Made by a program: the position numbers and the translations under genes | The notes under the pieces: generated by a model | Told to the model about the DNA's origin: nothing | Seen by the model: the letters and a program-made list of their open reading frames with translations, nothing else | Databases searched by the model: none | In this document: in pieces, positions 14,487 to 22,491 of the stretch | Layout of the letters: the number at the start of each line of letters is the position of its first letter | Position numbering within the stretch: the stretch's first letter is position 1 | From: JBGLNJ01 sp964353405 | Lineage (GTDB): Bacteria; Chloroflexota; Anaerolineae; Fen-1058 | Reading direction: 5' to 3' | DNA length: 37,502 nucleotides | NCBI GenBank assembly: GCA_964353405.1 | Contig: CAYGWJ010000492.1 | Location: 1 to 37,502, forward strand

Positions 14487-15806
14487 TCATATTTCCGGGC
14501 TGACTTGTTTCAAGACATTCAGCATAATGTCCACAGCTTTGTCGGCCTGGTCCTGTGTGAGAATCAGAGCCGGAGCCAGGCGCAAGGCGCTCTGCCCGCA
14601 CTTGGTCATCACGACGCCGTCCGCGCCCAACTTCTTGATGATCTTTTTGACCTGATCCACTGTGATGGGATTGCCTTCTCGGTTCACCAGGTCAACGGCG
14701 ATCATCAACCCTTTGCCGCGCACCTGACCGATGATAGCAAGATCGGCCTGGGCAGACTTGAAGCGTGCCTGAATGTGATCTCCGACCCTAACGGCGTTCT
14801 CCAGCAGGTTTTCTTCTTCCATGATCTTGAGGCTTTCCAATCCAGCGCGGCAAGCGACCGGATTGCCTCCAAAGGTCGTGCCATGCGCCGCTGGCCACCA
14901 CTTGTCCATCAAGTCGGCACGCGCAAGGACTGCCCCGAGCGGCAAGCCACCGCCGATGGCCTTGCCCAACGCCACAATGTCGGGGACAACGTTCCAGTGT
15001 TCGGACGCATACCACTTGCCCGTGCGCCCCAAGCCTGTCTGGACTTCGTCGCAGATCATCAGAGCGCCTGTGCGGTCGCAAAACGCCCGCACTTCTGGCA
15101 TAAAGTTATCCGGCGGCACAATGTATCCACCTTCGCCGATGATCGGTTCCACGATGATGGCGGCCAGGTCGTCCGGGTGAACCAGTTTGTCCAACGTCAC
15201 CTGGATAAAGTTGCGCCATTGGCCGCAGCACTGATCGGGAGTGTGGCTGCCATGTCCGAAGGGACAGCGATAACAGTTCGGATAGGGCACGTGCTCGACG
15301 CCGACCAGCAAGCCGCTCAGATGGCGGCGGTAGACATTGGTGCTGGCGGTGAGCGAAAGAGCGCCCATCGGTCGCCCGTGGAAACTGTCCATAAACGCCA
15401 AGATCATCGGTCTGCCGGTTACCATCCGGGCCAGCTTGATAGCGGTCTCGACGGCTTCACTTCCGCTGTTGACCAAAATCCCTTTCCCTTCGCGCAGCGG
15501 TGATGGGGCCAGGCTGAGAACCTTGGATAACAACTCGACATAGGGCAGCATGTAGCCCACGTGCGACGCGGCATGAATCAAGGTCTTGGCCTGATCGGTG
15601 ATGGCTTGCACCACGCGCGGGTGGCAATGGCCCACGTTCATCGTCGCGATGCCGGCGGCCATGTCATAGTAGCGGCGACCTTCATAGTCAAATAGAAAGA
15701 CGCCCTCGCCGCGAGCAAAGGCCAGGTCGGTATAGCGGTAGATCGCCGGCGTGACCAACGCCTTGTCGCGTTCGATGACCTCGGACGAGCAAAGTGTCTG
15801 TGACAT
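14487..15806 (-). CDS. Class III PLP-dependent aminotransferase with Cys-rich insert
   Basis: 439 residues. Standard class III motifs: MAAGIATMNVGHCHPRVV, VNSGSEAVETAIKLAR, ICDEVQTGLGRTGKWY and the PLP lysine in VALGKAIGGGLPLGAV. Around the middle it carries CYRCPFGHGS...CCGQW. A CYRCPFG element also occurs in archaeal ornithine aminotransferase and broad-substrate racemase relatives (Thermococcales), so this one is of a different subfamily from its neighbour and need not share its substrate. GAGGAGG lies 5 bases before the ATG; the gene begins 17 bases after livF. Confidence 0.9.
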   Translation of the reverse strand: MSQTLCSSEVIERDKALVTPAIYRYTDLAFARGEGVFLFDYEGRRYYDMAAGIATMNVGHCHPRVVQAITDQAKTLIHAASHVGYMLPYVELLSKVLSLAPSPLREGKGILVNSGSEAVETAIKLARMVTGRPMILAFMDSFHGRPMGALSLTASTNVYRRHLSGLLVGVEHVPYPNCYRCPFGHGSHTPDQCCGQWRNFIQVTLDKLVHPDDLAAIIVEPIIGEGGYIVPPDNFMPEVRAFCDRTGALMICDEVQTGLGRTGKWYASEHWNVVPDIVALGKAIGGGLPLGAVLARADLMDKWWPAAHGTTFGGNPVACRAGLESLKIMEEENLLENAVRVGDHIQARFKSAQADLAIIGQVRGKGLMIAVDLVNREGNPITVDQVKKIIKKLGADGVVMTKCGQSALRLAPALILTQDQADKAVDIMLNVLKQVSPEI

Positions 15807-15823
15807 GCAGCCTCCTCTCGTCT

Positions 15824-16528
15824 TTACAAACCCAGATAAGCTTTCTTGGTGTGTTCGTTTTCCATCACCTCACGGCCTGTGCCTTGCAGAACGACCTGAC
15901 CGGTTTCCAGCACGTAAGCATAGTCGGCGATTTGCAGGCTGTGGCGGATATTTTGCTCCACGAGCAGAATCGTCAGACCCTGCGCCTTGAGCTTTTCGAT
16001 AGAGCCGAAAATCTCGCGCACGACGAGTGGAGCCAGGCCCAGCGAAGGCTCGTCGAACATCAACAGCTTGGGATGCGCCATGACCGCTCGACCGATCGCC
16101 AGCATCTGCTGTTCGCCGCCCGAAAGGGTCCGTGCTGACTGTTTGCTGCGCTGGCGCAAGATGGGAAACATGTCGTAAACTTGCTCCATGGTTTGAGCGC
16201 GCGTGGGCCGGGCGCGGGGTATGTAGCCACCCATCATCAAATTCTCCTCCACTGTCATATCGGGAAAGAGCTTGCGGCCCTCCGGCACCTGCACCACGCC
16301 CAGCGTGGCAATCTCATGTCCCTTCATCCGGTTCAATTCCACGCCGTCAAAGATGAGGCGGCCGCTCACAGGCTTCAAGATGCCCGAGATGGCGTTGATC
16401 AAGGTAGTCTTGCCCGCGCCGTTCGCTCCGGCAATCGCCGTGATCTTGCCGTCTTGGATGGTCAGGGAGACATCGCGCAGGGCGTAGAAAGCGCCGTATT
16501 TGACGGAGAGATTCTCGACCTCAAGCAC
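15824..16528 (-). CDS. livF: Branched-chain/polar amino acid ABC transporter ATPase LivF
   Basis: 234 residues from the GTG at 16528, which overlaps the livG stop and has AGAGGAGG upstream inside livG. That gives the normal LivF length; the frame extending to 16615 would run deep into livG. Walker A GANGAGKTTL, signature LSGGEQQMLAIGRA, Walker B LLMFDEPSLGLAP and the H-loop region are intact. It energises import through LivH/LivM. Confidence 0.94.
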   Translation of the reverse strand: MLEVENLSVKYGAFYALRDVSLTIQDGKITAIAGANGAGKTTLINAISGILKPVSGRLIFDGVELNRMKGHEIATLGVVQVPEGRKLFPDMTVEENLMMGGYIPRARPTRAQTMEQVYDMFPILRQRSKQSARTLSGGEQQMLAIGRAVMAHPKLLMFDEPSLGLAPLVVREIFGSIEKLKAQGLTILLVEQNIRHSLQIADYAYVLETGQVVLQGTGREVMENEHTKKAYLGL

Positions 16529-17246
16529 CGGGTGCCTCCTCTCCCAGGTACGCCTCCAGTACGGCAGGATTGTGAGCCACCTCTTGCGGGGTACCTTCTG
16601 CGATTTTTTGCCCAAAGTTCAGGACGATGATGCGATGAGACAGGCTCATGATCACCTTCATCACGTGCTCGACCACCAGCAGCGTAATACCCTCCCGGTT
16701 AAGCTGGCGCACCAGGGCCAAGATCTCCTCGACCTCCACCGTGTTCAGACCCGACGCTGCTTCGTCCAGCAAGAGCAGATGAGGTTCTGTGGCCAGGGCC
16801 TTGCCGATCTCTAACCGCTTGAGCTCCATCAGCGTCAGGTCGCGGCCTGGCGTCTCGGCTTTGTGGCTCATGTCCACTCGTGCCAATACTCGCAAGGCTT
16901 TTTCTCTGGCCAGCGCGGGGTTGGCGTGTCGGACGAACGCGCCCATCATGACATTTTCCAGCGCGGTCATGTCGGGGAAGGGCTGCACCACCTGGAAGGT
17001 GCGCGTAAGACCGAGCTGGCAGATCTGGTGCGGCTTGAGTCCGTTCAGACGTTTGCCGTTGAAGGTGACGCTGCCCGAGGTGGGGACAATAAAGCCCGAC
17101 AACAGATTAAAGGCGGTGGTCTTGCCCGCGCCGTTCGGGCCGATGAGGCCAACGACTTGGCCTTCGTCAATCGAGAACGAAAGATTGTCAACTGCAGCCA
17201 GGCCGCCAAAGTGCCTGGTCAGCTTGGAGACTTCAAGCAAGCTCAT
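16521..17246 (-). CDS. livG: Branched-chain/polar amino acid ABC transporter ATPase LivG
   Basis: 241 residues. Walker A GPNGAGKTTAFN and Walker B HLLLLDEAASGLN are clear. The signature stretch reads LTLMELKRLEIGKALA instead of an LSGGQ-like sequence, a variation also seen in other LivG proteins. The ATG overlaps the livM stop (ATGA). Adjacent to livF; the two ATPases form the heterodimer of the importer. Confidence 0.93.
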   Translation of the reverse strand: MSLLEVSKLTRHFGGLAAVDNLSFSIDEGQVVGLIGPNGAGKTTAFNLLSGFIVPTSGSVTFNGKRLNGLKPHQICQLGLTRTFQVVQPFPDMTALENVMMGAFVRHANPALAREKALRVLARVDMSHKAETPGRDLTLMELKRLEIGKALATEPHLLLLDEAASGLNTVEVEEILALVRQLNREGITLLVVEHVMKVIMSLSHRIIVLNFGQKIAEGTPQEVAHNPAVLEAYLGEEAPGA

Positions 17247-18238
17247 ACAGCCTCCTTCGCAGGCTGAGTTGAGGACGGCTTGCGCGCCAGGCGTGAGCGC
17301 GCACTTTGGGCCAGTCCCATGATGCCTCTAGGCATGAACAGCATGACCAGCACCATGACGGCCCCGTACAGCATCAGATGCGCGCCCCCAAAGCTACCCC
17401 CTAACTTGGCGCGGGCCAGCTCCGCGACGGGCACGAGAACCAGTGCGCCCACCAGAGGTCCCCACACCGTGCCCAGGCCACCGATGATGGCAAACAAGAG
17501 AATCTGGACGGAGGGCCCTTCGCCAAAGACGCTGCGCGGCCCGATGTAAGTAAAGTACTGCGCGTAAAAGGTGCCGCCGATGGCCGTCATCAACGCGCTC
17601 AGAACCGTTGCTTCAATCTTGGCGCGCAAGGTGTCCACGCCCAACGCTTCAGCAGCGTCTTCGTTTTCGCGGACGGCGATCCACTGGTAGCCGGACCGCC
17701 GCTGATATAGCCAGCGCGTGACGATGACGCCCAGAATCGTCATGACCAGGATGATATAGTAGTAACCGGTTTTGCCGTCAAACTCCATCATGTCTGGGCG
17801 GTGGCCCAGCCAGGTCACCTCCAGGCCTTTCGCGCCGCCGATGACATCCACGTTCGAGGTCAGATAGACGAACGCTTCAGCCAGCGCAATCGTCACCAGG
17901 GCAAAGTAGGGGCCTTTTAACCCATACCGGAAACACACGTAACCTATGAACCAACCGACCAGGGCAGACACAGCGCCTCCGACCCACATGCCCAGCCAGG
18001 GAGTGATACGCCATTGGACGAACAGGAAGGTGGACACGTATGCGCCGATGCCCAAGAACACACTGTGCCCCAGGGAGTGCTGACCCGCATAGCCTCCCAG
18101 AATGTTCCACGCGGTGGCCAGATAAGCATAGAGCAAAACCAGCACGGCCATATGGAGGAGGTATTCGCCAGCCACGAGCGGCAGGAGGAACAAGACGACC
18201 AGCACAATGGCGAGAAACACGATGGTGTATTTGCTCAT
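17243..18238 (-). CDS. livM: Branched-chain/polar amino acid ABC transporter permease LivM
   Basis: 331 residues from the ATG at 18238, which overlaps the livH stop as ATGA; the frame extending to 18445 runs through livH. Polytopic (about 8-9 membrane spans) with the LivM landmarks GYAGQHSLGHSVFLGIGAY at about 52-70, RSGYQWIAVRENEDAAEALGVD (the EAA-like coupling loop) and GPLVGALVLVP near the end. Integral membrane half of the importer. Confidence 0.93.
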   Translation of the reverse strand: MSKYTIVFLAIVLVVLFLLPLVAGEYLLHMAVLVLLYAYLATAWNILGGYAGQHSLGHSVFLGIGAYVSTFLFVQWRITPWLGMWVGGAVSALVGWFIGYVCFRYGLKGPYFALVTIALAEAFVYLTSNVDVIGGAKGLEVTWLGHRPDMMEFDGKTGYYYIILVMTILGVIVTRWLYQRRSGYQWIAVRENEDAAEALGVDTLRAKIEATVLSALMTAIGGTFYAQYFTYIGPRSVFGEGPSVQILLFAIIGGLGTVWGPLVGALVLVPVAELARAKLGGSFGGAHLMLYGAVMVLVMLFMPRGIMGLAQSARSRLARKPSSTQPAKEAV

Positions 18239-19110
18239 TTCTTGCTCCCTCCAAATAGCCCCTGGGGCCGGAACAGCAGCACAAGGATAAAGATGGCAAA
18301 CGTAAACACCCGCGAAAGCGTGCCGGGCAAGATAGCCGCGCCAAAAGCTTCCGTCAGGCCAATGATCAGCCCGCCCACCAGCGCGCCTATAAAGTTCCCC
18401 ATGCCTCCCAGCACGACAACGACAAAGGAAACCAGCCCAAACCACAACCCGACGGTCGGCGAAGTGTAGTAAAAGGGAACCATGAGCGAAGCGGCGATGC
18501 CCAGACAGGCCGAGCCAATCCCAAAGGCCAGCAAGTACGTCCGCTGCACATCCACGCCCATCAACACGGCCGCTTCACGGTTCTGTGAAGCAGCCCGAAT
18601 GGCCCGCCCGGCATCGGTCTTTTGCAAAAACCAATACAGCAGCATAGCCGCCAGACCTGACCCGCCAAACGCAATCAACTGGGGGACACGGACAACCGCC
18701 GGGCCGAGGTTGAACGTGACCCGGCTGTAAGCGGTCTGGACGATCAGCGGGTCGGCTCTAAAGACCACCAGCGCCAGGTTCTGCAAGATGAGCGATAGCC
18801 CCAACGTCAGCATGATCTGGTTCATGCTCGGATGGGCAAGGATCGGCTGGATGGTGAGCCTAAAGATGGCAGCCCCCACAACAAAGAGCGCAGGCACCGA
18901 GACCAGCAAAGTCACGTAAGGGTCCCACCCGCCTTTGGTCACCAGAAAATAGACAATGTACATGCCGACCATCAGGAACTCGCCGTGGGCAAAGTTGATG
19001 ATGCGCATCACGCCCCAGATCAGCGTCAATCCCACCGAGAGGAGTGCAAACACTCCCCCGATAAGGATGCCCGTGACCAGAGCCTGAGCCAACAGTTCAG
19101 AAGAAATCAT
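18235..19110 (-). CDS. livH: Branched-chain/polar amino acid ABC transporter permease LivH
   Basis: 291 residues from the ATG at 19110 (GCGAGG ahead of it). The longer frame to 19182 begins inside a hairpin and is rejected. Membrane protein with the LivH landmarks GGVFALLSVGLTLIWGVMRIINFAHGEF at the N-terminus, the coupling helix GRAIRAASQNREAAVLMGVD, and GGMGNFIGALVGG near the C-terminus. Separated from livK by a 77-base gap with a strong hairpin. Confidence 0.93.
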   Translation of the reverse strand: MISSELLAQALVTGILIGGVFALLSVGLTLIWGVMRIINFAHGEFLMVGMYIVYFLVTKGGWDPYVTLLVSVPALFVVGAAIFRLTIQPILAHPSMNQIMLTLGLSLILQNLALVVFRADPLIVQTAYSRVTFNLGPAVVRVPQLIAFGGSGLAAMLLYWFLQKTDAGRAIRAASQNREAAVLMGVDVQRTYLLAFGIGSACLGIAASLMVPFYYTSPTVGLWFGLVSFVVVVLGGMGNFIGALVGGLIIGLTEAFGAAILPGTLSRVFTFAIFILVLLFRPQGLFGGSKK

Positions 19111-19142
19111 AAGGACCTCGCATTCGAGATGCAAGTGGCAGA

Positions 19143-19182
19143 ATGAACCTTGCGAAGGTTTCAGAGCCTTCGCAAGGTTCAT
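19143..19182 (-). promoter_or_regulatory. Perfect 16-bp hairpin between livK and livH
   Basis: Arms 19143-19158 and 19167-19182 are exact reverse complements with an 8-base loop; the core is CCTTGCGAAGG. Begins 5 bases downstream of the livK stop. Such hairpins after a binding-protein gene usually protect its 3' end and reduce read-through, giving more binding protein than permease. No convincing U-tract follows. Confidence 0.65.
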
Positions 19183-19187
19183 GGGTA

Positions 19188-20411
19188 TTACTTGGCGATC
19201 TGGACTTTGGACGCAGCGTACTGCCCAGGCCAGACCGGAATCAACTCGCCCTTTTGAACCTGGACGATAAAGAGCGGAGCATTGGGATTCTGCCCTTGTT
19301 CGTCAAAGTAAATCTTGTCGGTGGGCAGAACCAGAACCATGTTCGGGCCTTTGGTATAGCTCGTCTTGGCGATGGCATCGCGCACAGCATCGCGGTCCGC
19401 CTTGCCAGCGCGATCCAGCGCATCGGCCAGGATCCAGGCCGTTTGATAGGCGTAAGCGCCATTGCCGGTAATGTCCACGCCAAACCGCTTCGCAAAGCGA
19501 TCGTTGAGGTCTTTGGCGCCGGCCGCGTACTTGGTGTACTCGATCTCGGTCAGCCAGCCTTCAGCAATCGGCCCCAGTCGCTTGATGAACTCGGGGTCCA
19601 CCGTGCCGCCCGCGGCGTCCACGAACGGGATATTGCCCATTTTCAGCGCTTCGCGGGCCTGCGCGATCAGGATCGCGTCGTTCAGATAAGTGACCGTCAG
19701 CACTGCATCCGGGTTGGACGCCTTGACCTTGGAGACTTCGGTCGTCAGGTCCGCCGCGCTGGCGGGATACTTGACCTCGATCGTCACTTCCATGCCGGCT
19801 TCGGCCAAATACTTTTTCTCACCGGCGGCGGTGGACTCGCCAAAGTCAGTGTCCTCGTGCAGGAGAGCCACTTTCTTGATGGTCAGGCCGGCCAGGTCCT
19901 TTAAATCTTTCAGGAATGTGACCTGGTCCTTGGCATACCAACTGGCCTTGGGGCAGGTGCGGAAGGTGTATTTGAAGCCGCGCTCGGTGATCTTGTCCGA
20001 GACGGCCATGCTGACGATGAATGGCGTCTTGAGGCGTTCGGCAGCTTGCGTGGCGGGCGTGGTGACGCCCGACTGGTAAGCGCCGATGATGGCCACGACC
20101 TTTTCCTGCTGCACCAGTCGCTCCACCTCGCTGATGCCCGTATCTGGCTTGCCCTGGGTATCGCCCCACACGACCTCGATCTTGGCTCCGCCCATGGACT
20201 TTATTCCTCCGGCGGCATTGATCTCGTCAATCGCCAGTTGCATGCCTTGCTTGTTCTCTTCACCCAGCTTGGCCAGGTCGCCGGTGAGAGGCCACAGGCC
20301 GCCGATGCGAATCGTCGCCGCGGCTTTGGGTGCCGCGGCCGGTGGCGCGCATTGAGTTGACAGTAGCGCCAGGATCATGAGCAATGGCAAGATAGACAAC
20401 AACCTTTTCAT
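19188..20411 (-). CDS. livK: ABC transporter substrate-binding lipoprotein (LivK/Leu-Ile-Val-binding type)
   Basis: 407 residues from the ATG at 20411, chosen for the AGGAGGGG ribosome site and because it opens a type II signal peptide (MKRLLSILPLL..., lipobox LSTQC at about 19-23). The mature protein is a type I periplasmic-binding fold: IRIGGLWPLTGDLAKLGEENKQG, VVAIIGAYQSGVTTPATQAAER, SMAVSDKITERGFKYTFRT. It captures the substrate outside the membrane and delivers it to LivHM. Ligand not predictable; the catabolic neighbours suggest an amino acid or betaine. Confidence 0.92.
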   Translation of the reverse strand: MKRLLSILPLLMILALLSTQCAPPAAAPKAAATIRIGGLWPLTGDLAKLGEENKQGMQLAIDEINAAGGIKSMGGAKIEVVWGDTQGKPDTGISEVERLVQQEKVVAIIGAYQSGVTTPATQAAERLKTPFIVSMAVSDKITERGFKYTFRTCPKASWYAKDQVTFLKDLKDLAGLTIKKVALLHEDTDFGESTAAGEKKYLAEAGMEVTIEVKYPASAADLTTEVSKVKASNPDAVLTVTYLNDAILIAQAREALKMGNIPFVDAAGGTVDPEFIKRLGPIAEGWLTEIEYTKYAAGAKDLNDRFAKRFGVDITGNGAYAYQTAWILADALDRAGKADRDAVRDAIAKTSYTKGPNMVLVLPTDKIYFDEQGQNPNAPLFIVQVQKGELIPVWPGQYAASKVQIAK

Positions 20412-20491
20412 TTTATCCCCTCCTGAAAAACTAGTTTCGTGTTTGTTCGAAGAATAATCCATGAGCGAATCTTCTAAGTTCACCTCCTTTC

Positions 20492-20677
20492 TCAAACCCG
20501 GCCAGGCCTTGTTCTCCTCCGTAGATAGCCCCGAACCCTTTCGGCGGTGGCAGCATAGTTGGTCACGTCTACCTGTACTACTTTGGCACGCGGGTCGTCG
20601 AGTTCGGCGGCAAGACGGTCGCGCTCAGCCGCGCCGCGTCGCATCTGTTGCAGTGCGTGGTCGGGCTGCTCTATGTG
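20492..20677 (-). pseudogene. Coding-like remnant between paiB and livK, family unknown
   Basis: A minus-strand frame without a start codon encodes about 61 residues with strong protein character: RGAAERDRLAAELDDPRAK, then VVQVDVTNYAATAERVRGYL, ending in a stop at 20492. It starts right after an in-frame stop next to the paiB 3' end. Immediately past its stop is an AAAGGAGGTGA ribosome site with no start codon at the right distance. Together this looks like the tail of a deleted gene plus the ribosome site of the next one. I cannot name the parent family. Confidence 0.35.
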
Positions 20678-21357
20678 TCAGACGGAACTTGTGCTTGAAT
20701 GGCCAGGTTGGCTTTCATCATCTGACCCACTACAGCAGTGGCCGGATCAGCCTCGCGCTCCAGGGCTTGTGCAACATGGATCTGGTCTGTTTGACTCCGG
20801 TTCTGGCTCAACTTGTATTTCCCTTCCAGACGCTTGACCGGCATCTTGAACCCTACGATCCCCTTCAGCATGCCTCCGCGGTACTGCGCCGACAGCGCCT
20901 CCCACTGCGCCTGATAGGCCGCCTCATATGTCTTTATCAAGGTGTCCAAGACCAGCTCCAGCTCCTCCTCCGAATCGGCGAAGGAGATGGGGCGCGGAGT
21001 TCCGTAAGCATGTACGGCGACGTAATTCCAGGTCGGGACACTTTCACGGTTCTCATAGTGCGAGGGCGAGATATACGCATGGGGGCCGGTAAAGATCGCC
21101 AGCGTCTCACCCTGGTCGAACGCTTGCCAGTGCGGATTGGCTTTGGCCAAGTGGCCTACGAGCGTCACGCCATCCTGGCCGGTCCCCAGGATACGTATCC
21201 CCAGGACACCCTTAAGGGGTGTCACGGTCGCGAGGGGTAAGTGTGAAGCGAACGGCATACCATTCAGGATGGACACCAGCGTCGCGAAACTGTTCGCGCG
21301 CATGAATTGAATGAGCTTCTCGGCGCTGTCTTGGCGAAATGGGTCGGGGATATACAT
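20671..21357 (-). CDS. FMN-binding PaiB-family protein
   Basis: 228 residues matching the FMN-binding negative transcriptional regulator family (PF04299) along its length: MYIPDPFRQDS at the start, F-A-T-L-V then G-x-P-F-A-S-H-L-P, GPHAYISPSHYENRESVPTWNYVAVHAYG in the middle, and MLKGIVGFKMPVKRLEGKYKLSQNRS at the end, which is the signature of PaiB. Members bind FMN in a split-barrel fold; B. subtilis PaiB affects sporulation and protease genes, but most act as flavin proteins of unknown role. It sits between kdd and livK on the same strand, so it may be a sensor or oxidoreductase of this pathway. Confidence 0.9.
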   Translation of the reverse strand: MYIPDPFRQDSAEKLIQFMRANSFATLVSILNGMPFASHLPLATVTPLKGVLGIRILGTGQDGVTLVGHLAKANPHWQAFDQGETLAIFTGPHAYISPSHYENRESVPTWNYVAVHAYGTPRPISFADSEEELELVLDTLIKTYEAAYQAQWEALSAQYRGGMLKGIVGFKMPVKRLEGKYKLSQNRSQTDQIHVAQALEREADPATAVVGQMMKANLAIQAQVPSDT

Positions 21358-21451
21358 TTGGTTTTAGATCATCCTCGTGGCTCAGGGTCGTCTGGCGGTT
21401 AGAGTATTGTTCGTGTCAAGCCTGAACACGGCAGCAGCTCCACCCGTGCTC

Positions 21452-22489
21452 TCAGGCAGGAATCAAACTGTTCAGGAACGAGCGCAACGGTTGATTCTCT
21501 CGCAGTATCTGCAAGGCTAACTCTGCGTGACCGGGAGTGTAACCATTGCCAATGACCATACGCACCGGTTTGCCTGCGCCTTCCGCGCCCAACGCCGCCC
21601 GGCTGAAATCGGTCGCCATACTGAAAAAGAATATCTCGCCCTCATCCCGTGTGGAAAGGATGGTCGCCATTTCGGTTCCAGGCAGACTGGCGCAATTGAA
21701 GCTCACATCGGCTAGCGCTCCGTTCGTGGCCTGCGCAACTTGCCGTGCGACCTCTACAGCGTACGTAGCATCGGCGGCGATGACGACATCGGCCAACCCC
21801 AGCGACAAGGCGGTTTGGCAGCGAGCCTGATCCATCTCGACCAAGATGACCTGGCCTGTCACGCCGACGCGCTTCTTGGCCTCGTGCAAGACAAGCAGCC
21901 CGGCCTTGCCTCCACCTACAACTAACACACGCTGCCCGGCGCAAACATTTTTAGCGGCGTAAGCTGGCGCTCCGGCCACGTCGAAAGCCAACAATCCCAG
22001 CGGCTCTGGCAAATCAAAAGGCAACCTGGCCCACGGGCCTGACTCGAACAGAATAGCATAGCCTTGCGCTTCCACCTGGCCGGTGGCGGGATAGATGCGC
22101 CCCACGCGCTCCAGTCGCAGCGGAGTGAGCGCCAGCGAGGCCATCGTGACGATGCGCTCTCCCGGAGCAAGGTCTATCTTTTCGCGCAGAGCCGGGCCAA
22201 CAAAATCCACCGTGCCCAGCAGCACTCCGCCCGACCCGATAACCGGGTCCTGGAACTTGCCTCGCTCGGCCACGATGCGGCTAATTGTCTCTGTCATCCG
22301 CTCAGGCTGTTGCTCGGCTTCGCGCCACAGCCGTTGAAAGCTGGTCGCAGTAATGTGCAGCGTCGAGACGGCGATGCCGATTTCGTTGTCAAAGGGCGGC
22401 GACGTGTTGTCCAATCGCCGCGCGGCTTGCGGCAATGCGCCGGGCGGATCGAGAACTCGATGCGCGCCATACCGATCTCCGAGATTCAT
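21452..22489 (-). CDS. kdd: L-erythro-3,5-diaminohexanoate dehydrogenase
   Basis: 345 residues, the size of Kdd. It oxidatively deaminates 3,5-diaminohexanoate to 3-keto-5-aminohexanoate with NAD(P)+, in the lysine fermentation route. Seen: GDRYGAHRVLDPPGALPQAA at the N-terminus, GSGGVLLGTVDFVGP, and a Rossmann loop VLVVGGGKAGLLVLHEAKKR near 190-210, then FNCASLPGTEMATILSTRDEG and MVIGNGYTPGHAELAL at the C-terminus. The ATG is 2 bases after the kce stop and uses GGCGGAGG in its tail. Order kal-kce-kdd matches the known gene neighbourhood. Its usual suppliers, lysine 2,3-aminomutase and beta-lysine 5,6-aminomutase, are not nearby. Confidence 0.92.
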   Translation of the reverse strand: MNLGDRYGAHRVLDPPGALPQAARRLDNTSPPFDNEIGIAVSTLHITATSFQRLWREAEQQPERMTETISRIVAERGKFQDPVIGSGGVLLGTVDFVGPALREKIDLAPGERIVTMASLALTPLRLERVGRIYPATGQVEAQGYAILFESGPWARLPFDLPEPLGLLAFDVAGAPAYAAKNVCAGQRVLVVGGGKAGLLVLHEAKKRVGVTGQVILVEMDQARCQTALSLGLADVVIAADATYAVEVARQVAQATNGALADVSFNCASLPGTEMATILSTRDEGEIFFFSMATDFSRAALGAEGAGKPVRMVIGNGYTPGHAELALQILRENQPLRSFLNSLIPA

Positions 22490-22491
22490 GG

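Noticed and set aside
14451..15503. 350-codon plus-strand frame opposite the aminotransferase
   Set aside because: Antisense shadow in GC-rich coding DNA; the minus strand has full aminotransferase motifs.
21400..21455. Imperfect hairpin after kdd with TTGACA in the flank
   Set aside because: Stem has mismatches, no U-tract follows, and no -10 box is found at proper distance from TTGACA.
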